Source: Halobellus salinus
Lineage (GTDB): Archaea > Halobacteriota > Halobacteria > Halobacteriales > Haloferacaceae
Length of the DNA: 64,000 nt
Assembly (NCBI RefSeq): GCF_014646875.1
Contig: NZ_BMOC01000003.1
Location: forward strand, 181,320-245,319
Reading direction: 5' to 3'
Position numbers and translations under genes: made by a program. Under the pieces are notes generated by a model. It saw only the letters and a program-made list of their open reading frames with translations. It was not told the origin of the DNA and searched no databases. Below are positions 41,788 to 50,733 of this stretch, piece after piece. The number at the start of each line of letters is the position of its first letter. The stretch's first letter is position 1.

Positions 41788-42495
41788 ATGACCGGACAGA
41801 ATCCGACCACCGGCGGGCGGTACCGCGTGCTCGGGCGGCCGCGGGAGCCCGACGAACTGTTGCTCGTGACCCTCGACGCCGGCGGTGGGGTCGGTGACCG
41901 CGACGCCCCCGCCGACGGCGACTCCGATCGCCCCGCGGACTTCGAGGGGGCGTTCGCGCCCGTCTACGTCGACACGACGGGGTACGACGGAGACCTCGCA
42001 ACGGCTGTCGAGGGGCTCCGGGCCGGCGGCCTGGTGGACGCAACGCTCGTGTGGCGCGACGGTGACCCCCGGTTCACATCGCTTTCGGTCGTCGCCGACA
42101 CGGTCTTCGAGTTCTACGACGGCGTCACCGGGATCTTCGAGGCCGCCAAGAACGCGTGGATGGTCGCCGAGGCCGACAACGAGGGGATGAACGCGCGGGT
42201 GACTCGGGACACCGACGGCGACCCCAACGGCGCGCTCTACGTGTTCGCAAAACAGTCGGGCGCGCGTGATCTCTTTTCGGAGTTCCGGACGGGCGTCACG
42301 CCGCTGTCGCCGCTCGTCAGCCGGGTCGACGACGCGGCGTCGGCGCTACCGGAGGAAGAGCAGCCGCGGGCCGTCTTCGTGCTCCGTCCGGCTGACGAGC
42401 CGTTCCTGGTGGTCTACGTTGCGTTCCGACGGGACGGCGTGCTAGCGGAGACGATGCGGACGACCTACGGGGATAGCGAGGGAGTGCTCGGCTGA
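41788..42495 (+). CDS. Haloarchaeal conserved protein (DUF6663-like)
   Basis: The protein is 235 aa from the ATG at 41788. It begins GRYRVLGRPREPDELLLVTLDAGG, continues FAPVYVDTTGYDGDLATAVEGLRAG, and has FEFYDGVTGIFEAAKNAWMVAEADNEGMNARVTRDTDG, then a C-terminal domain. I believe the family is DUF6663, but I cannot check. No known activity. The start is uncertain because the frame continues upstream into the kinase relic without a stop. Confidence 0.6.
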   Translation: MTGQNPTTGGRYRVLGRPREPDELLLVTLDAGGGVGDRDAPADGDSDRPADFEGAFAPVYVDTTGYDGDLATAVEGLRAGGLVDATLVWRDGDPRFTSLSVVADTVFEFYDGVTGIFEAAKNAWMVAEADNEGMNARVTRDTDGDPNGALYVFAKQSGARDLFSEFRTGVTPLSPLVSRVDDAASALPEEEQPRAVFVLRPADEPFLVVYVAFRRDGVLAETMRTTYGDSEGVLG

Positions 42496-42634
42496 GGCCG
42501 TCCGACCGACGCCCCCCACATCGACGGAAGTGATATATATTCCCGAATCGCCGGCTTCGAGACAGTCGGATTCGCTTGAAACACCGTGTTACGGGGCTAT
42601 ACATTGATTTTAATGACATACCTGTCACGGAAGC

Positions 42635-42644
42635 TTTAAATATA
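42635..42644 (+). promoter_or_regulatory. Distal TFB promoter TATA box
   Basis: TTTAAATATA, preceded by CGGAAGC (BRE-like), predicts transcription about 70 nt before the ATG at 42732. The surrounding 42530-42700 is clearly AT-richer than the flanking genes. Confidence 0.6.
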
Positions 42645-42690
42645 TAGGATGCTTACACTTGGTAAGGTCAACCCCGGCGGGTCCGTCTCG

Positions 42691-42697
42691 AATATTA
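42691..42697 (+). promoter_or_regulatory. Proximal TATA-like element of the TFB gene
   Basis: AATATTA lies about 38 nt before the ATG at 42732. It may give a second, short-leader transcript in tandem with the distal promoter. Confidence 0.4.
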
Positions 42698-42731
42698 GTT
42701 TTTTCCGGCCGTGGGTGAACCGCTTCCAACC

Positions 42732-43730
42732 ATGAGCGACACACAACTCAGAGACCGAACGGGGTACAGCGCGGCACGGACGGACGCCGACGTCGACGAA
42801 CACGAGCACACGGCGGATGAGGAACGCGAGGAGTTGGTCTGTCCGGAGTGTGGCGGGAACGTCGTCGCCGACGAGTCCCGCGGCGAGACGGTGTGTGCGG
42901 ACTGCGGTCTCGTGATCGACGAGGACTCGATCGACCGCGGGCCGGAGTGGCGCGCTTTCGACAGCGCAGAGCGCGACCAGAAATCCCGCGTGGGCGCGCC
43001 GACGACCAACCTCATGCACGACAAGGGGCTCTCGACCAACATCGGGTGGCAGAACAAAGACGCCTACGGCAACGCCCTCTCGTCGCGGCAGCGCGAGCAG
43101 ATGCAGCGGCTCCGGACGTGGAACGAGCGGTTCCGCACCCGCGACTCGAAAGAGCGCAACCTCAAACAGGCGCTCGGCGAGATCGACCGCATGGCGTCCG
43201 CGCTCGGACTCCCCGAAAACGTCCGCGAGACCGCGTCGGTCATCTACCGCCGCGCGCTCGATGAGGACCTGCTGCCCGGCCGCTCCATCGAGGGCGTCGC
43301 GACCGCGGCGCTGTACGCCGCCGCCCGACAGGCCGGCACGCCCCGGTCGCTCGACGAGATCGAGCGGGTCTCCCGGGTCGACAAGATGGAGCTCACTCGG
43401 ACCTACCGGTACGTGGTCCGCGAGCTCAAATTGGAGGTCGAGCCCGCCGACCCCGCCCAGTACGTCCCCCGCTTCGCGTCCGACCTCGACCTCTCCGACG
43501 AGGCCGAACGCCGCGCGCGGGAGTTGCTGGAGAGCGCCAAGCGCGCCGCGATCCACTCCGGGAAGTCACCGGTGGGGCTCGCCGCGGCCGCGGTCTACGC
43601 CGCGGCGCTTCTCACCAACGAGAAGGTGACCCAAAACCAGGTCAGCGAGGTCGCGGACGTCTCGGAGGTCACGATCCGGAACCGGTACAAGGAGCTGTTG
43701 GAGGCCAGCGACGCCGGGATGGCGGCGTAG
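42732..43730 (+). CDS. tfb: Transcription initiation factor IIB (TFB)
   Basis: The protein is 332 aa from the ATG at 42732. An N-terminal zinc ribbon (CPECGGNVVADESRGETVCADCGLV) and B-finger/linker (GPEWRAFDS...KSRVGAPTTNLMHDKGLSTNIGW) precede two cyclin-like repeats (about 140-220 and 230-325). TFB bridges TBP-DNA and RNA polymerase. Haloarchaea carry several TFBs; which paralogue this is cannot be told here. It has an unusually AT-rich upstream region with tandem TATA elements. Confidence 0.97.
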   Translation: MSDTQLRDRTGYSAARTDADVDEHEHTADEEREELVCPECGGNVVADESRGETVCADCGLVIDEDSIDRGPEWRAFDSAERDQKSRVGAPTTNLMHDKGLSTNIGWQNKDAYGNALSSRQREQMQRLRTWNERFRTRDSKERNLKQALGEIDRMASALGLPENVRETASVIYRRALDEDLLPGRSIEGVATAALYAAARQAGTPRSLDEIERVSRVDKMELTRTYRYVVRELKLEVEPADPAQYVPRFASDLDLSDEAERRARELLESAKRAAIHSGKSPVGLAAAAVYAAALLTNEKVTQNQVSEVADVSEVTIRNRYKELLEASDAGMAA

Positions 43731-43774
43731 ACGACGCGGAGGCGGTCCCGTTTCGCGTGTGGTCCTGTACCAAG

Positions 43775-43782
43775 GTTTATTG
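43775..43782 (+). promoter_or_regulatory. TATA box for the small zinc-finger gene
   Basis: GTTTATTG is centred 28 nt before the ATG at 43806. Confidence 0.45.
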
Positions 43783-43805
43783 ACGTACCGGGAGAGTCAA
43801 GCGGT

Positions 43806-43985
43806 ATGGTCGAAGCGTTCGTCAGGCTGCTGTGTCCCGAGTGTGGAAAAGACTGGCAGGACGAACCGTCGTCGCTCCCCGGCCACCGGAACAACTCCAC
43901 GTGTTCGGCCTGCGGTGCGACCCGGCGGCTCGCGGAGTTTATGCGGACCGAACGCGACCTCAACACGGTGAAACAGTTCGAGTAG
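43806..43985 (+). CDS. Small zinc-finger protein, 59 aa
   Basis: This short gene encodes MVEAFVRLLCPECGKDW followed by a second Cys pair CSACGATRRLAEF. The two C-x2-C pairs would bind one zinc. The C-terminus is a charged helix with RTERDLNTVKQFE. Haloarchaea have many small CPxCG-type zinc proteins. GC3 bias and a TATA box 28 nt upstream both support expression. Function unknown. Confidence 0.75.
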   Translation: MVEAFVRLLCPECGKDWQDEPSSLPGHRNNSTCSACGATRRLAEFMRTERDLNTVKQFE

Positions 43986-44009
43986 GCGTCGCAGCCGGTC
44001 TCGGGCGGG

Positions 44010-44417
44010 CTACAGCTCCGGAACCGGCGAGATCGCGCCGCAGGCGTCGCATCGCAACACCGTCGTGCCGCGTTCGTCAACCAACTGGGTGTCCGGGGAG
44101 TGACACTCAGAGCACGTGACGAAGTCCCCGACGTACGACTCCAGAGCATCGGCGATCCGGCGCTGTTTGAACGCGCCGGTGAACCGGGCCCGTCCGCGGT
44201 CGTCGATCGCTGCGCTGGTGCCGAGGGCCGACTGCAGGAACCGCATCAGGTGATCGGGTTCGCGCGCCAGCCGGTCGTGGACCGCTCCGAAGTTTTCCCA
44301 GACCGTGCTGTTGCCCTCCGCGCGCACCTCCGGATCGGGGACCTCGAAGCGCTCCCCGGCGTCGGCGATGTCGGGTGACCGTTCGAGTGCGCGGTCGAGT
44401 TGGTCCTCGTAGTCCAT
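44010..44417 (-). CDS. eif2b: Translation initiation factor aIF2 subunit beta
   Basis: The protein is 135 aa from the ATG at 44417 (MDYEDQLDRALERSPDI). It has the eIF2-beta/eIF5 fold, with VPDPEVRAEGNSTVWENF and PDHLMRFLQSALGTSAAIDDRGRARFTGAF, followed by a C-terminal zinc ribbon (CSECHSPDTQL...CDACG). It is a subunit of the factor that delivers initiator tRNA. The TATA-like TGTAAAACGT on the opposite strand lies 28 nt upstream. The start two codons earlier is unlikely. Confidence 0.93.
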   Translation of the reverse strand: MDYEDQLDRALERSPDIADAGERFEVPDPEVRAEGNSTVWENFGAVHDRLAREPDHLMRFLQSALGTSAAIDDRGRARFTGAFKQRRIADALESYVGDFVTCSECHSPDTQLVDERGTTVLRCDACGAISPVPEL

Positions 44418-44440
44418 ACCCAACGCGACGGATGGCGGCG

Positions 44441-44450
44441 TGTAAAACGT
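44441..44450 (-). promoter_or_regulatory. TATA box for the aIF2-beta gene
   Basis: The minus strand reads ACGTTTTACA, centred 28 nt before the ATG at 44417. Confidence 0.5.
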
Positions 44451-44630
44451 TCGTGTCTCACCCGGTCGCCGGGCGCCACCCGGGCCGGTGCGAGGGCCGG
44501 TCTGCGCACAGACCGCGGCGTGGGGCGATCGGCAGTCCGACCGTATCCTTCATCATCGAACACAGTGGATCGGTCGAATTAGAGCGTTTCGTGCCAGTAT
44601 CCGGAGGTCCCGTGTTAACGAGACTCAGGA

Positions 44631-44640
44631 TAATAATATA
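44631..44640 (+). promoter_or_regulatory. TATA box for the UPF0058 gene
   Basis: TAATAATATA is centred about 27 nt before the ATG at 44662 and 32 nt before the ATG at 44668. Confidence 0.55.
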
Positions 44641-44667
44641 TCCCTCCAGTCTCAACTACGGATGCTT

Positions 44668-44904
44668 ATGAAAAAGCAGGAGCTCATCCACCTTCACGGC
44701 CTGCTTGCGGAGGTACACACACAGGTCGAATCGTGGGACGAAAACGAAGTACCGCTCGAAGCCTACAACGAACTCGGTGTTCGACCCACATCGATCCACA
44801 AATCCAAGACGGATCATAAAGACGCTGTCTTCCGACTGATTACTGGAATTACGGGATCCTTCGACGAGGAAGAGCAGACGCGCGTCGCCGCGACCGCCGA
44901 CTGA
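44668..44904 (+). CDS. UPF0058 family protein
   Basis: The protein is 78 aa (MKKQELIHLHGLLAEVHTQVESWD). The N-terminal helix KKQELIHLHGLLAEV, VRPTSIHKSKTDHKDAVFRLITGI and an acidic tail fit UPF0058. It is a small helical protein of unknown role found across Halobacteria. The ATG at 44662 (MLMKKQ) is two codons upstream and agrees better with TATA spacing for a leaderless mRNA, so either start may be used. Confidence 0.8.
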   Translation: MKKQELIHLHGLLAEVHTQVESWDENEVPLEAYNELGVRPTSIHKSKTDHKDAVFRLITGITGSFDEEEQTRVAATAD

Positions 44905-45015
44905 TTTCCCACTCACTGTTCTCCGGGCTCGCCACCCATCCAGCTGCGGCTTCGCCAGGTGGCTCGCGGCGGTCACGCTCCGCCACCGACCCACCCTCGC
45001 CGGGGTCGGACCCGC

Positions 45016-45468
45016 TCACCCGTCCTCAACCAAGTCGTCGAACTCGGGGATGAGGTCGTCTGCGTCGTCGGTCGAGCCCGCATCGCTCGCGTCGTCGTCC
45101 GCGTCGTCAGAGCGCGTTTCGGTGTCGTCGTCCGCGTCGAGTTCCTCGACGGAGAGTACTTTCAACGGGACGTTCTCCAGCCGCTGGCCGATCTCCTTCC
45201 GGGCGATCCGGGAGGCGTGTTCCTCCTGTTCGACGTTGAACACGGTCATCTCCAACTCAAGGGCGACCAGGGCCTCGTCGGCCGCGATGAACGCCGGTGG
45301 GAGCTCCTCGCCGGTGGGAGAGCGCCGCGAGCCCATAGAGATCTCGACGTAGCTCAGATCGGGGTTGAGCATCCCGCCGGTCTTCGAGATGGCGATCCGG
45401 ACGGCCTCGTCGGCGGTCGTCACGTCATACACCGGAATGGCGGCTTCGACGACGACGCTACAGTCCAT
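45016..45468 (-). CDS. DUF555 (UPF0212) family protein
   Basis: The protein is 150 aa from the ATG at 45468 (MDCSVVVEAAIPVYDVTTADEAVRIAISKTGGMLNPD). It shows the DUF555 layout with SYVEISMGSR, PPAFIAADEALVALELEMTVFNVEQEEHASRIARKEIGQRL and a long acidic tail. Function is unknown; conserved in euryarchaea. It lies just downstream of the glycosylase gene, in the same direction. Confidence 0.85.
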   Translation of the reverse strand: MDCSVVVEAAIPVYDVTTADEAVRIAISKTGGMLNPDLSYVEISMGSRRSPTGEELPPAFIAADEALVALELEMTVFNVEQEEHASRIARKEIGQRLENVPLKVLSVEELDADDDTETRSDDADDDASDAGSTDDADDLIPEFDDLVEDG

Positions 45469-45527
45469 ACGCGAAAGTAGGGTCGCCGGTGGCATCAAAG
45501 GTTCGGCGACCGGGGCGCCGACGGCGC

Positions 45528-46493
45528 TCACTCGTCGCCGCGGGCCCGGAGGTAGTAAAACAGGTACGTCTGGGCGTACCCGGCGTACTCGCCGCCGAGT
45601 CGCTCCCGGAGCGCGCGCGATGTCTCCGCGTAGCTGCCGCGGTCGCAGTCGGGATAATACTCCTCGACCGCGGTGCGGATCCAGGTGTCGAGCGGGATCG
45701 CCTCCAGATATCCCAACGAGAACAGCAACACGCAGTCGGCGATCTTGTCCCCAACGCCGACAAACTGGGTCAGATACTCCCGGGCGGCCTCGTAGTCGAG
45801 CCCTGCCGCCTCGCTCGGGTGCGCCTCGCCGTCCGCGACCATCTCAGCCGTCCGTACGACGTAGGGCGCGCGGTAGCCGAGTTTGCGATCCCGGAGTTCG
45901 GCCTCGGTCCGGGCGGCCAACTGGTCCGGGGTAGGGAACGCGGGGGGCGTCTCGCCGTCGAGGTCGTACTCGGTCCCGAACGACTCCGCGAGTGCGACCG
46001 ACATGCGGTGAACCCGGGCGACGCGCATCTGTGCCGAGCAGATGAACGAGATCAGACACGGGAACGGCGGGTCCCGGACCAGCCGCAGTCCGCGGTAGGC
46101 GTCGAACGCACGCCCGATCAGGTCGTCGTCGGGCGCGGCGTCGTAGATGGCGTCAAGGTCGTCGTCGAGCCGGAGTAGGTGGGTCAAAAGCGGCACGGGG
46201 TCGTCGGTCGCGACCCACTCCAGCCGGCCCTCGCGCTGGCGGACCCGGACCGCGATCGGATCCGTGGTGACGCCGTCGATGGGCGGTGCGACTGTCCGGT
46301 ACCACGCGTCCCCGCTGCTGGCGTCCATCGAGTCGTACATCCGGCCGTCCGGGCGGTTCCAGAGGTACGATTGGCCGCTTTCGACGGTGGCTTGCAGATC
46401 GAACGGCCCCGCGACCTCCGAGAGCGGGATCGCGCCCGACTCCGTCGCGGCCGTCACGTCGGCACCGGGGGTAGATCCGGGATCGGGTGTCAT
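45528..46493 (-). CDS. DNA N-glycosylase/AP lyase (OGG1/AlkA-type)
   Basis: The protein is 321 aa from the ATG at 46493. An N-terminal beta domain with FDLQATVESGQSYLWNRPDG matches OGG1/AlkA proteins. The HhH-GPD part contains ISFICSAQMRVARVHRM, and QFVGVGDKIADCVLLFSLGYLEAIPLDTWI has the catalytic Lys (GDKIAD) and Asp (LDTW). It removes oxidised purines (8-oxoG-type) by family analogy. The gene is 60 bp upstream of DUF555, on the same strand. Confidence 0.87.
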   Translation of the reverse strand: MTPDPGSTPGADVTAATESGAIPLSEVAGPFDLQATVESGQSYLWNRPDGRMYDSMDASSGDAWYRTVAPPIDGVTTDPIAVRVRQREGRLEWVATDDPVPLLTHLLRLDDDLDAIYDAAPDDDLIGRAFDAYRGLRLVRDPPFPCLISFICSAQMRVARVHRMSVALAESFGTEYDLDGETPPAFPTPDQLAARTEAELRDRKLGYRAPYVVRTAEMVADGEAHPSEAAGLDYEAAREYLTQFVGVGDKIADCVLLFSLGYLEAIPLDTWIRTAVEEYYPDCDRGSYAETSRALRERLGGEYAGYAQTYLFYYLRARGDE

Positions 46494-46590
46494 CGGACAG
46501 TGTGAGGGACGGGCCGGGTATGCCGGTTTCGGTCGCGTGACTCCGGACCCCACGGCCGGGTTCGACGCGCGCCAGTGTCGACAGGCCGGG

Positions 46591-48195
46591 TCAGAGCCTG
46601 GAGATCCGTCCCTCGGTCTCCGGGGCGATGGGCGTCTGCTCCCGGATCCGGTCGATCACCAACTGTGCGAGTTCCGTCTCCCCGGCGTCGGTCCGCGTGG
46701 CCCCCGACAGCATGTCGTACCCGTCGCCGCCCTCGGCCACGAAGTTGTTCGTCCCGAGGGCGTAGGTCGCCTCAAGCTCCAGTTGATCGCCACCGACCGT
46801 GATGTCGGCCGGGGCGATTCGGTCGCCCGGTTCGGCCTCCGGATCCCAGGCGAACGCCAGCCCGCTGACCTGCGGGAACCGCCCCTCAAGGCTCCCGACA
46901 TCGCTGACGCCGTTCTCCAAGGCGTCGTGAAGCGTCTGCCCGCTCACCTCCAGTTCGGTGGTCGTGTTGCCGAACGGGAGGATCTGGCGGACGAGCAGGT
47001 CGGTGAGGTCACCGGGCGGGTACAACGTCCCCGTCCGGATACCGCCGCCGTTCTGAAGCACGACATCGGCGTCGACGGCGGCGCTGATCGCGTCGGCCAC
47101 GAAGTTGCCCATATTGGTCTCTTCGGTGCGGAGGTCCTCGTCCACGCAGTTGAGCGCGACCGTACTCTCGCCGATCACCTCGCTGTCGACCTGGCTCCGG
47201 TAGACGTCCGCGACCGCCTCAACGGCCTCGTTCGGTTCTGGACCCTCCTCGCTGACGTCGTACACCGCCCGGTCGTACGACTGGATCCCGTCGTCGCCGA
47301 CCTCGAGCGTGACCTCGCCCAGGTAGTCGTACTCGTCGCCGACAAACGAGAGGACGGTGCCGTCGACCTCAACCGCCTCGTCGAACTGCTCGGCGGCGTC
47401 GTCCCCGACGATGACGTCGATGCCGTCAACGTTCGGGGCGATCTCGTTTCGCGCCAGGTCGTTGGAAACGTGTGACATCACGATCACCACTTCGGCGCCC
47501 TCGTCGCGCATCTGCGGCACGACTTCGCTGAGCGCGTTGACCGGGTCGCGAACCTCGGCGTCGCCGAGGCTCGTCACCTCCCTGGCCCGCGGGGTCAACA
47601 CGCCCGTGATTCCCACCGAGACGCCGGCCATCTCGACGAGGTCGTAGCGCTCTGCGCCTTCCGCGCCGGCGAACGCCTCGCCGGCGGGCTCGTCGACGTT
47701 GGCGCTGACCCACAGGAAATCCTCTGTCTCGGAAACCCGGGTCCGGAGGACGTCGGGTCCGAAATCAAAGTCGTGGTTGCCGAAGGTGTCGTGGGTGAGG
47801 CCGCCGGCCTCAAATGGGTCGATGACGTGTCGGCCCTCGAACTCGGACGAGAGTGCCGACGAACCCAGGTCGTCACCGGCGCCCAGCCGCAACGTGCGAT
47901 CCGGCTCGGTGAGGTCGTCCATCAGCCCGAAATAGCTCTCGATGTTCTCGTTGTCCTCGGCGCCGGCGGTCCCGAGCCGCCCGCCGACGTGGGTGTCGTG
48001 GAGCAACGTCAGCGACTCCGTCGGGACCGGTGTCGCCGTCTCTGTCGCCGTCTCGGTCGCGGCCTCGGTCGCGGCCTCGGTCGACGCGTCGGTGGTGCTG
48101 CCCCCGTCGCTGCCGCACCCGGCGATCGTCGCGGAGATCCCGGTGGCGCCGAAGAATTTGAGCAGCGACCGGCGTCGGAGTTCGTCGTCTGACAT
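46591..48195 (-). CDS. Tat-exported 5'-nucleotidase/metallophosphatase lipoprotein
   Basis: The protein is 534 aa. A Tat motif RRRSLLKFFGATG and lipobox ATIAGC open the protein, followed by a Thr/Ala/Glu linker. The metallophosphatase domain (residues about 60-330) has TLLHDTHVGG, GDDLGSSA, FGNHDFDFG and VIVMSHVSND. The UshA-type C-terminal domain (about 340-530) contains ETNMGNFVADAI, NGGGIRTG and GTNNFVAEGGDGYDML. It hydrolyses nucleotides or related phosphate esters outside the cell. The first metal-binding motif reads HDTH rather than the usual NDxH. Confidence 0.9.
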   Translation of the reverse strand: MSDDELRRRSLLKFFGATGISATIAGCGSDGGSTTDASTEAATEAATETATETATPVPTESLTLLHDTHVGGRLGTAGAEDNENIESYFGLMDDLTEPDRTLRLGAGDDLGSSALSSEFEGRHVIDPFEAGGLTHDTFGNHDFDFGPDVLRTRVSETEDFLWVSANVDEPAGEAFAGAEGAERYDLVEMAGVSVGITGVLTPRAREVTSLGDAEVRDPVNALSEVVPQMRDEGAEVVIVMSHVSNDLARNEIAPNVDGIDVIVGDDAAEQFDEAVEVDGTVLSFVGDEYDYLGEVTLEVGDDGIQSYDRAVYDVSEEGPEPNEAVEAVADVYRSQVDSEVIGESTVALNCVDEDLRTEETNMGNFVADAISAAVDADVVLQNGGGIRTGTLYPPGDLTDLLVRQILPFGNTTTELEVSGQTLHDALENGVSDVGSLEGRFPQVSGLAFAWDPEAEPGDRIAPADITVGGDQLELEATYALGTNNFVAEGGDGYDMLSGATRTDAGETELAQLVIDRIREQTPIAPETEGRISRL

Positions 48196-48329
48196 AACGG
48201 ACCCAACGAGTCACGGCGTCCTTATCGGAGTTCGGATCGTAGAAAGAATTGCGAGATAGCCGGCGTTATTTGCATCGTTAGCGCCATATTTCCGAGGTAT
48301 ATCTGAAAAATGCGGCAGATACGGCAACA

Positions 48330-50528
48330 CTATCCAGAAACGAACTCGACGCCCGTGATCTCGAACCGGGCCCCGCCGTCCGACCCATCCGTAGCACGGA
48401 TCTGCCACCCGTGGGCGTTGACGGCTCGTTGGATGATGCTCAGGCCGAACCCGGTCCCGTCCGCCGACTGCGAGTAGCCCGCCTCGAAGATCTCCGCGCG
48501 CTTGTCAGCGGGGATCCCCGGGCCGTCGTCCTCGATGTAGAACCCGTTGTCCAGTCGACCAACCCGAACGTTCACGTCCGCCCCGCCGTGCTCGACGGAG
48601 TTCCGAAACAGGTTCTCGAACACCTGCTTGAGTCGGCTTCTATCCGCCCGGACGCGTCGGTCGACGGTTGTGTGCAACGCCCCCTCGTTGGTCTCTACGT
48701 TCTCCCAGCACCCGCCGATCATCGCGGCGAGGTCGACCGGCTGCGCGTCGGTCACCTCCCTGCCTTCCCGGGCCAGCGTCAGGAGGTCATCGATCAGCGC
48801 CTCCATCCGGTCGAGTGCCTGCTCAACCTGAGTTAAGTGGGTGCTGTCGCACTCCTCGGCGGCCAGTTCGAGCCGCCCGGTCGCGACGTTCAGCGGGTTC
48901 CGCAGGTCGTGTGAGACGACACTCGTGAACTCCTCAAGGCGCTCGTTCGTGCGCCTGATCGACTCGCGTTCGGTGATATTGATGTACATCGCAACCGTCC
49001 CGATGGTGTCGCCGTCGGCGGTGCGGCGGGGAACCGCGCGCAGGAGCGTCTCGACAACCTCGCCGTCGTGAGTGACGAGCTCGCGTTTCTCCGTCGTGAA
49101 CTCGCCGTCGGCCGACCGGGTGTACCCCACGGAGAGCGGTCGCTCCGCTGGCGTGGGGGTGTAGAGCTCCGAGAGCTCGGTGCCGGTTATTGCGTCCGCA
49201 TCGTAGCCGAGCGTCTCGACGAACTGACTGTTGCAGTCTTCGATGACCGGCCGACCGTCCTCCGAGCGGGTGAGAACCGTCATCACCGGAGCTTCCTCGA
49301 ACAGCGTGTGGTACTGCAGCTCGTATTTTGCCGCGAGTTGCTCCAGTTCCTCGGTCTTCCGTTCCAACTGGCGCTCGCGTTCGATCCGGTCGGTGATGTC
49401 GCGGGCGATCCCGATGACCCCCGTTGTCGCGCCGTCGTCGTCGGTCATGCGGACCCCTCTGAACTCGTGGGGGACCTGCCGCCCATCGGCGGTCGTGATT
49501 TCGGCTTCAGTTACGTCTGACCCGTGGGCGAGGATCTCGCGGATCGAGTGGCTGATAACCTCGCGGTGCTCACCCTCGAAGAATTCGAGCGCGTTCATCG
49601 ATTCGATCTCCTCGTCACTGTAGCCGGTTAGCTCGGCCAACGTGCTGTTCCACCGCCGGAAGCCGCCGTCGGTGTCGACGAAATAGAAGATGTCTCCCAG
49701 CGCATCGAGGCTTCGATCGATGAGCGTCTGCTCTTCGCGGAGTTCTTGTTCGCGCCGCTTCTGCTCGGTGATGTCCTGAAACTGGGAGAAGACGGCCACG
49801 ACGTCCCCGTCCTCGTCGGTCACAACGCGGTTGTGCCACTCGCAGATGATACGGTCGCCGTCTTTCCGGATGTTCTTGTTGACGCTTCGGTACCCACCCC
49901 TGTTATTGAGAACGTCTGCCACGACATCTGCAACCGTGTCGCGGTCGGACTCGGGAACGATCTGCTCCCAGGACTGACCGAGCAGGTCGGCCTGGGTGTA
50001 CCCGAGGGTGTCCGCCGCCGCGTCGTTCAGACGGACGAGGTTGAACTGTTCGTCCCACTCGATAACGCACAGCGGTGACTGCTCGAAAAACAGGGTGAGA
50101 CGCTCCTCCCGCTCGGCGAGTTCGATCCGGGCGCGGTAGTTGTCGACCGCGTTCCTGATGCGGTTTGCAAGCACGGTGTACTGGCTGCTCCCGGTTTCTT
50201 TCTGTAGGTAGTCGGTGACGCCCGCCGAGATGGCGTCGCTGGCGATCTCCTCGCTCCCCTTGCCGGTGTAGAGAATGAACGGGAGGTCGGGATACTCCGC
50301 TCGGACGGCCTGGAGGAACTCGATCCCGTTCCGGGTTGGCATGTCGTAATCGGAGACAATGCAGTCGAAGCGTTCGCCGTCCAGCCGGGTGAGGGCCGCG
50401 TCGGTGCCCGTTTCGACCACCACGTCGAAGCAGTCGTTCTCGCGTTCGAGAAACGTCGCCGCCACCGCGGCGAATTCCGGATCGTCGTCCGCATAGAGAG
50501 TTCGGATAGATCCGTTGTGGGTGCGCAT
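48330..50528 (-). CDS. Hybrid sensor histidine kinase (REC-PAS-PAS-PAS-HK)
   Basis: The protein is 732 aa from the ATG at 50528. A receiver domain comes first (phospho-acceptor D60 in CIVSDYDMP; conserved Lys in LYTGKGSEE). Three PAS modules follow, about residues 145-265, 285-400 and 420-520. The dimerisation/phosphotransfer helix has the His in VVSHDLRNPL (about residue 527). The ATPase domain has N-box ENLFRNSVEHGG, G1 EDDGPGIP and G2 GTGFGLS. This layout is common for haloarchaeal signal transducers. The signal is unknown and no partner regulator lies next to it. Confidence 0.92.
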   Translation of the reverse strand: MRTHNGSIRTLYADDDPEFAAVAATFLERENDCFDVVVETGTDAALTRLDGERFDCIVSDYDMPTRNGIEFLQAVRAEYPDLPFILYTGKGSEEIASDAISAGVTDYLQKETGSSQYTVLANRIRNAVDNYRARIELAEREERLTLFFEQSPLCVIEWDEQFNLVRLNDAAADTLGYTQADLLGQSWEQIVPESDRDTVADVVADVLNNRGGYRSVNKNIRKDGDRIICEWHNRVVTDEDGDVVAVFSQFQDITEQKRREQELREEQTLIDRSLDALGDIFYFVDTDGGFRRWNSTLAELTGYSDEEIESMNALEFFEGEHREVISHSIREILAHGSDVTEAEITTADGRQVPHEFRGVRMTDDDGATTGVIGIARDITDRIERERQLERKTEELEQLAAKYELQYHTLFEEAPVMTVLTRSEDGRPVIEDCNSQFVETLGYDADAITGTELSELYTPTPAERPLSVGYTRSADGEFTTEKRELVTHDGEVVETLLRAVPRRTADGDTIGTVAMYINITERESIRRTNERLEEFTSVVSHDLRNPLNVATGRLELAAEECDSTHLTQVEQALDRMEALIDDLLTLAREGREVTDAQPVDLAAMIGGCWENVETNEGALHTTVDRRVRADRSRLKQVFENLFRNSVEHGGADVNVRVGRLDNGFYIEDDGPGIPADKRAEIFEAGYSQSADGTGFGLSIIQRAVNAHGWQIRATDGSDGGARFEITGVEFVSG

Positions 50529-50733
50529 TAGACTTGTCTCGCGCACTACGTTCAAATTTGTTTCGAAAATCGACACATACAGCGGGTGAACCGCCACAAA
50601 GACGGACTCATCGGGGCCGTTCCGGGTGCTCCGCCGAAGTCGGGCGCGAGACCGGAGCTCTGAACCGCGCACAACCCCAGGTGCCGGTCACCACCTACAC
50701 CGCGAACTGGTGCCCCACAGACCACGCCGGTCG

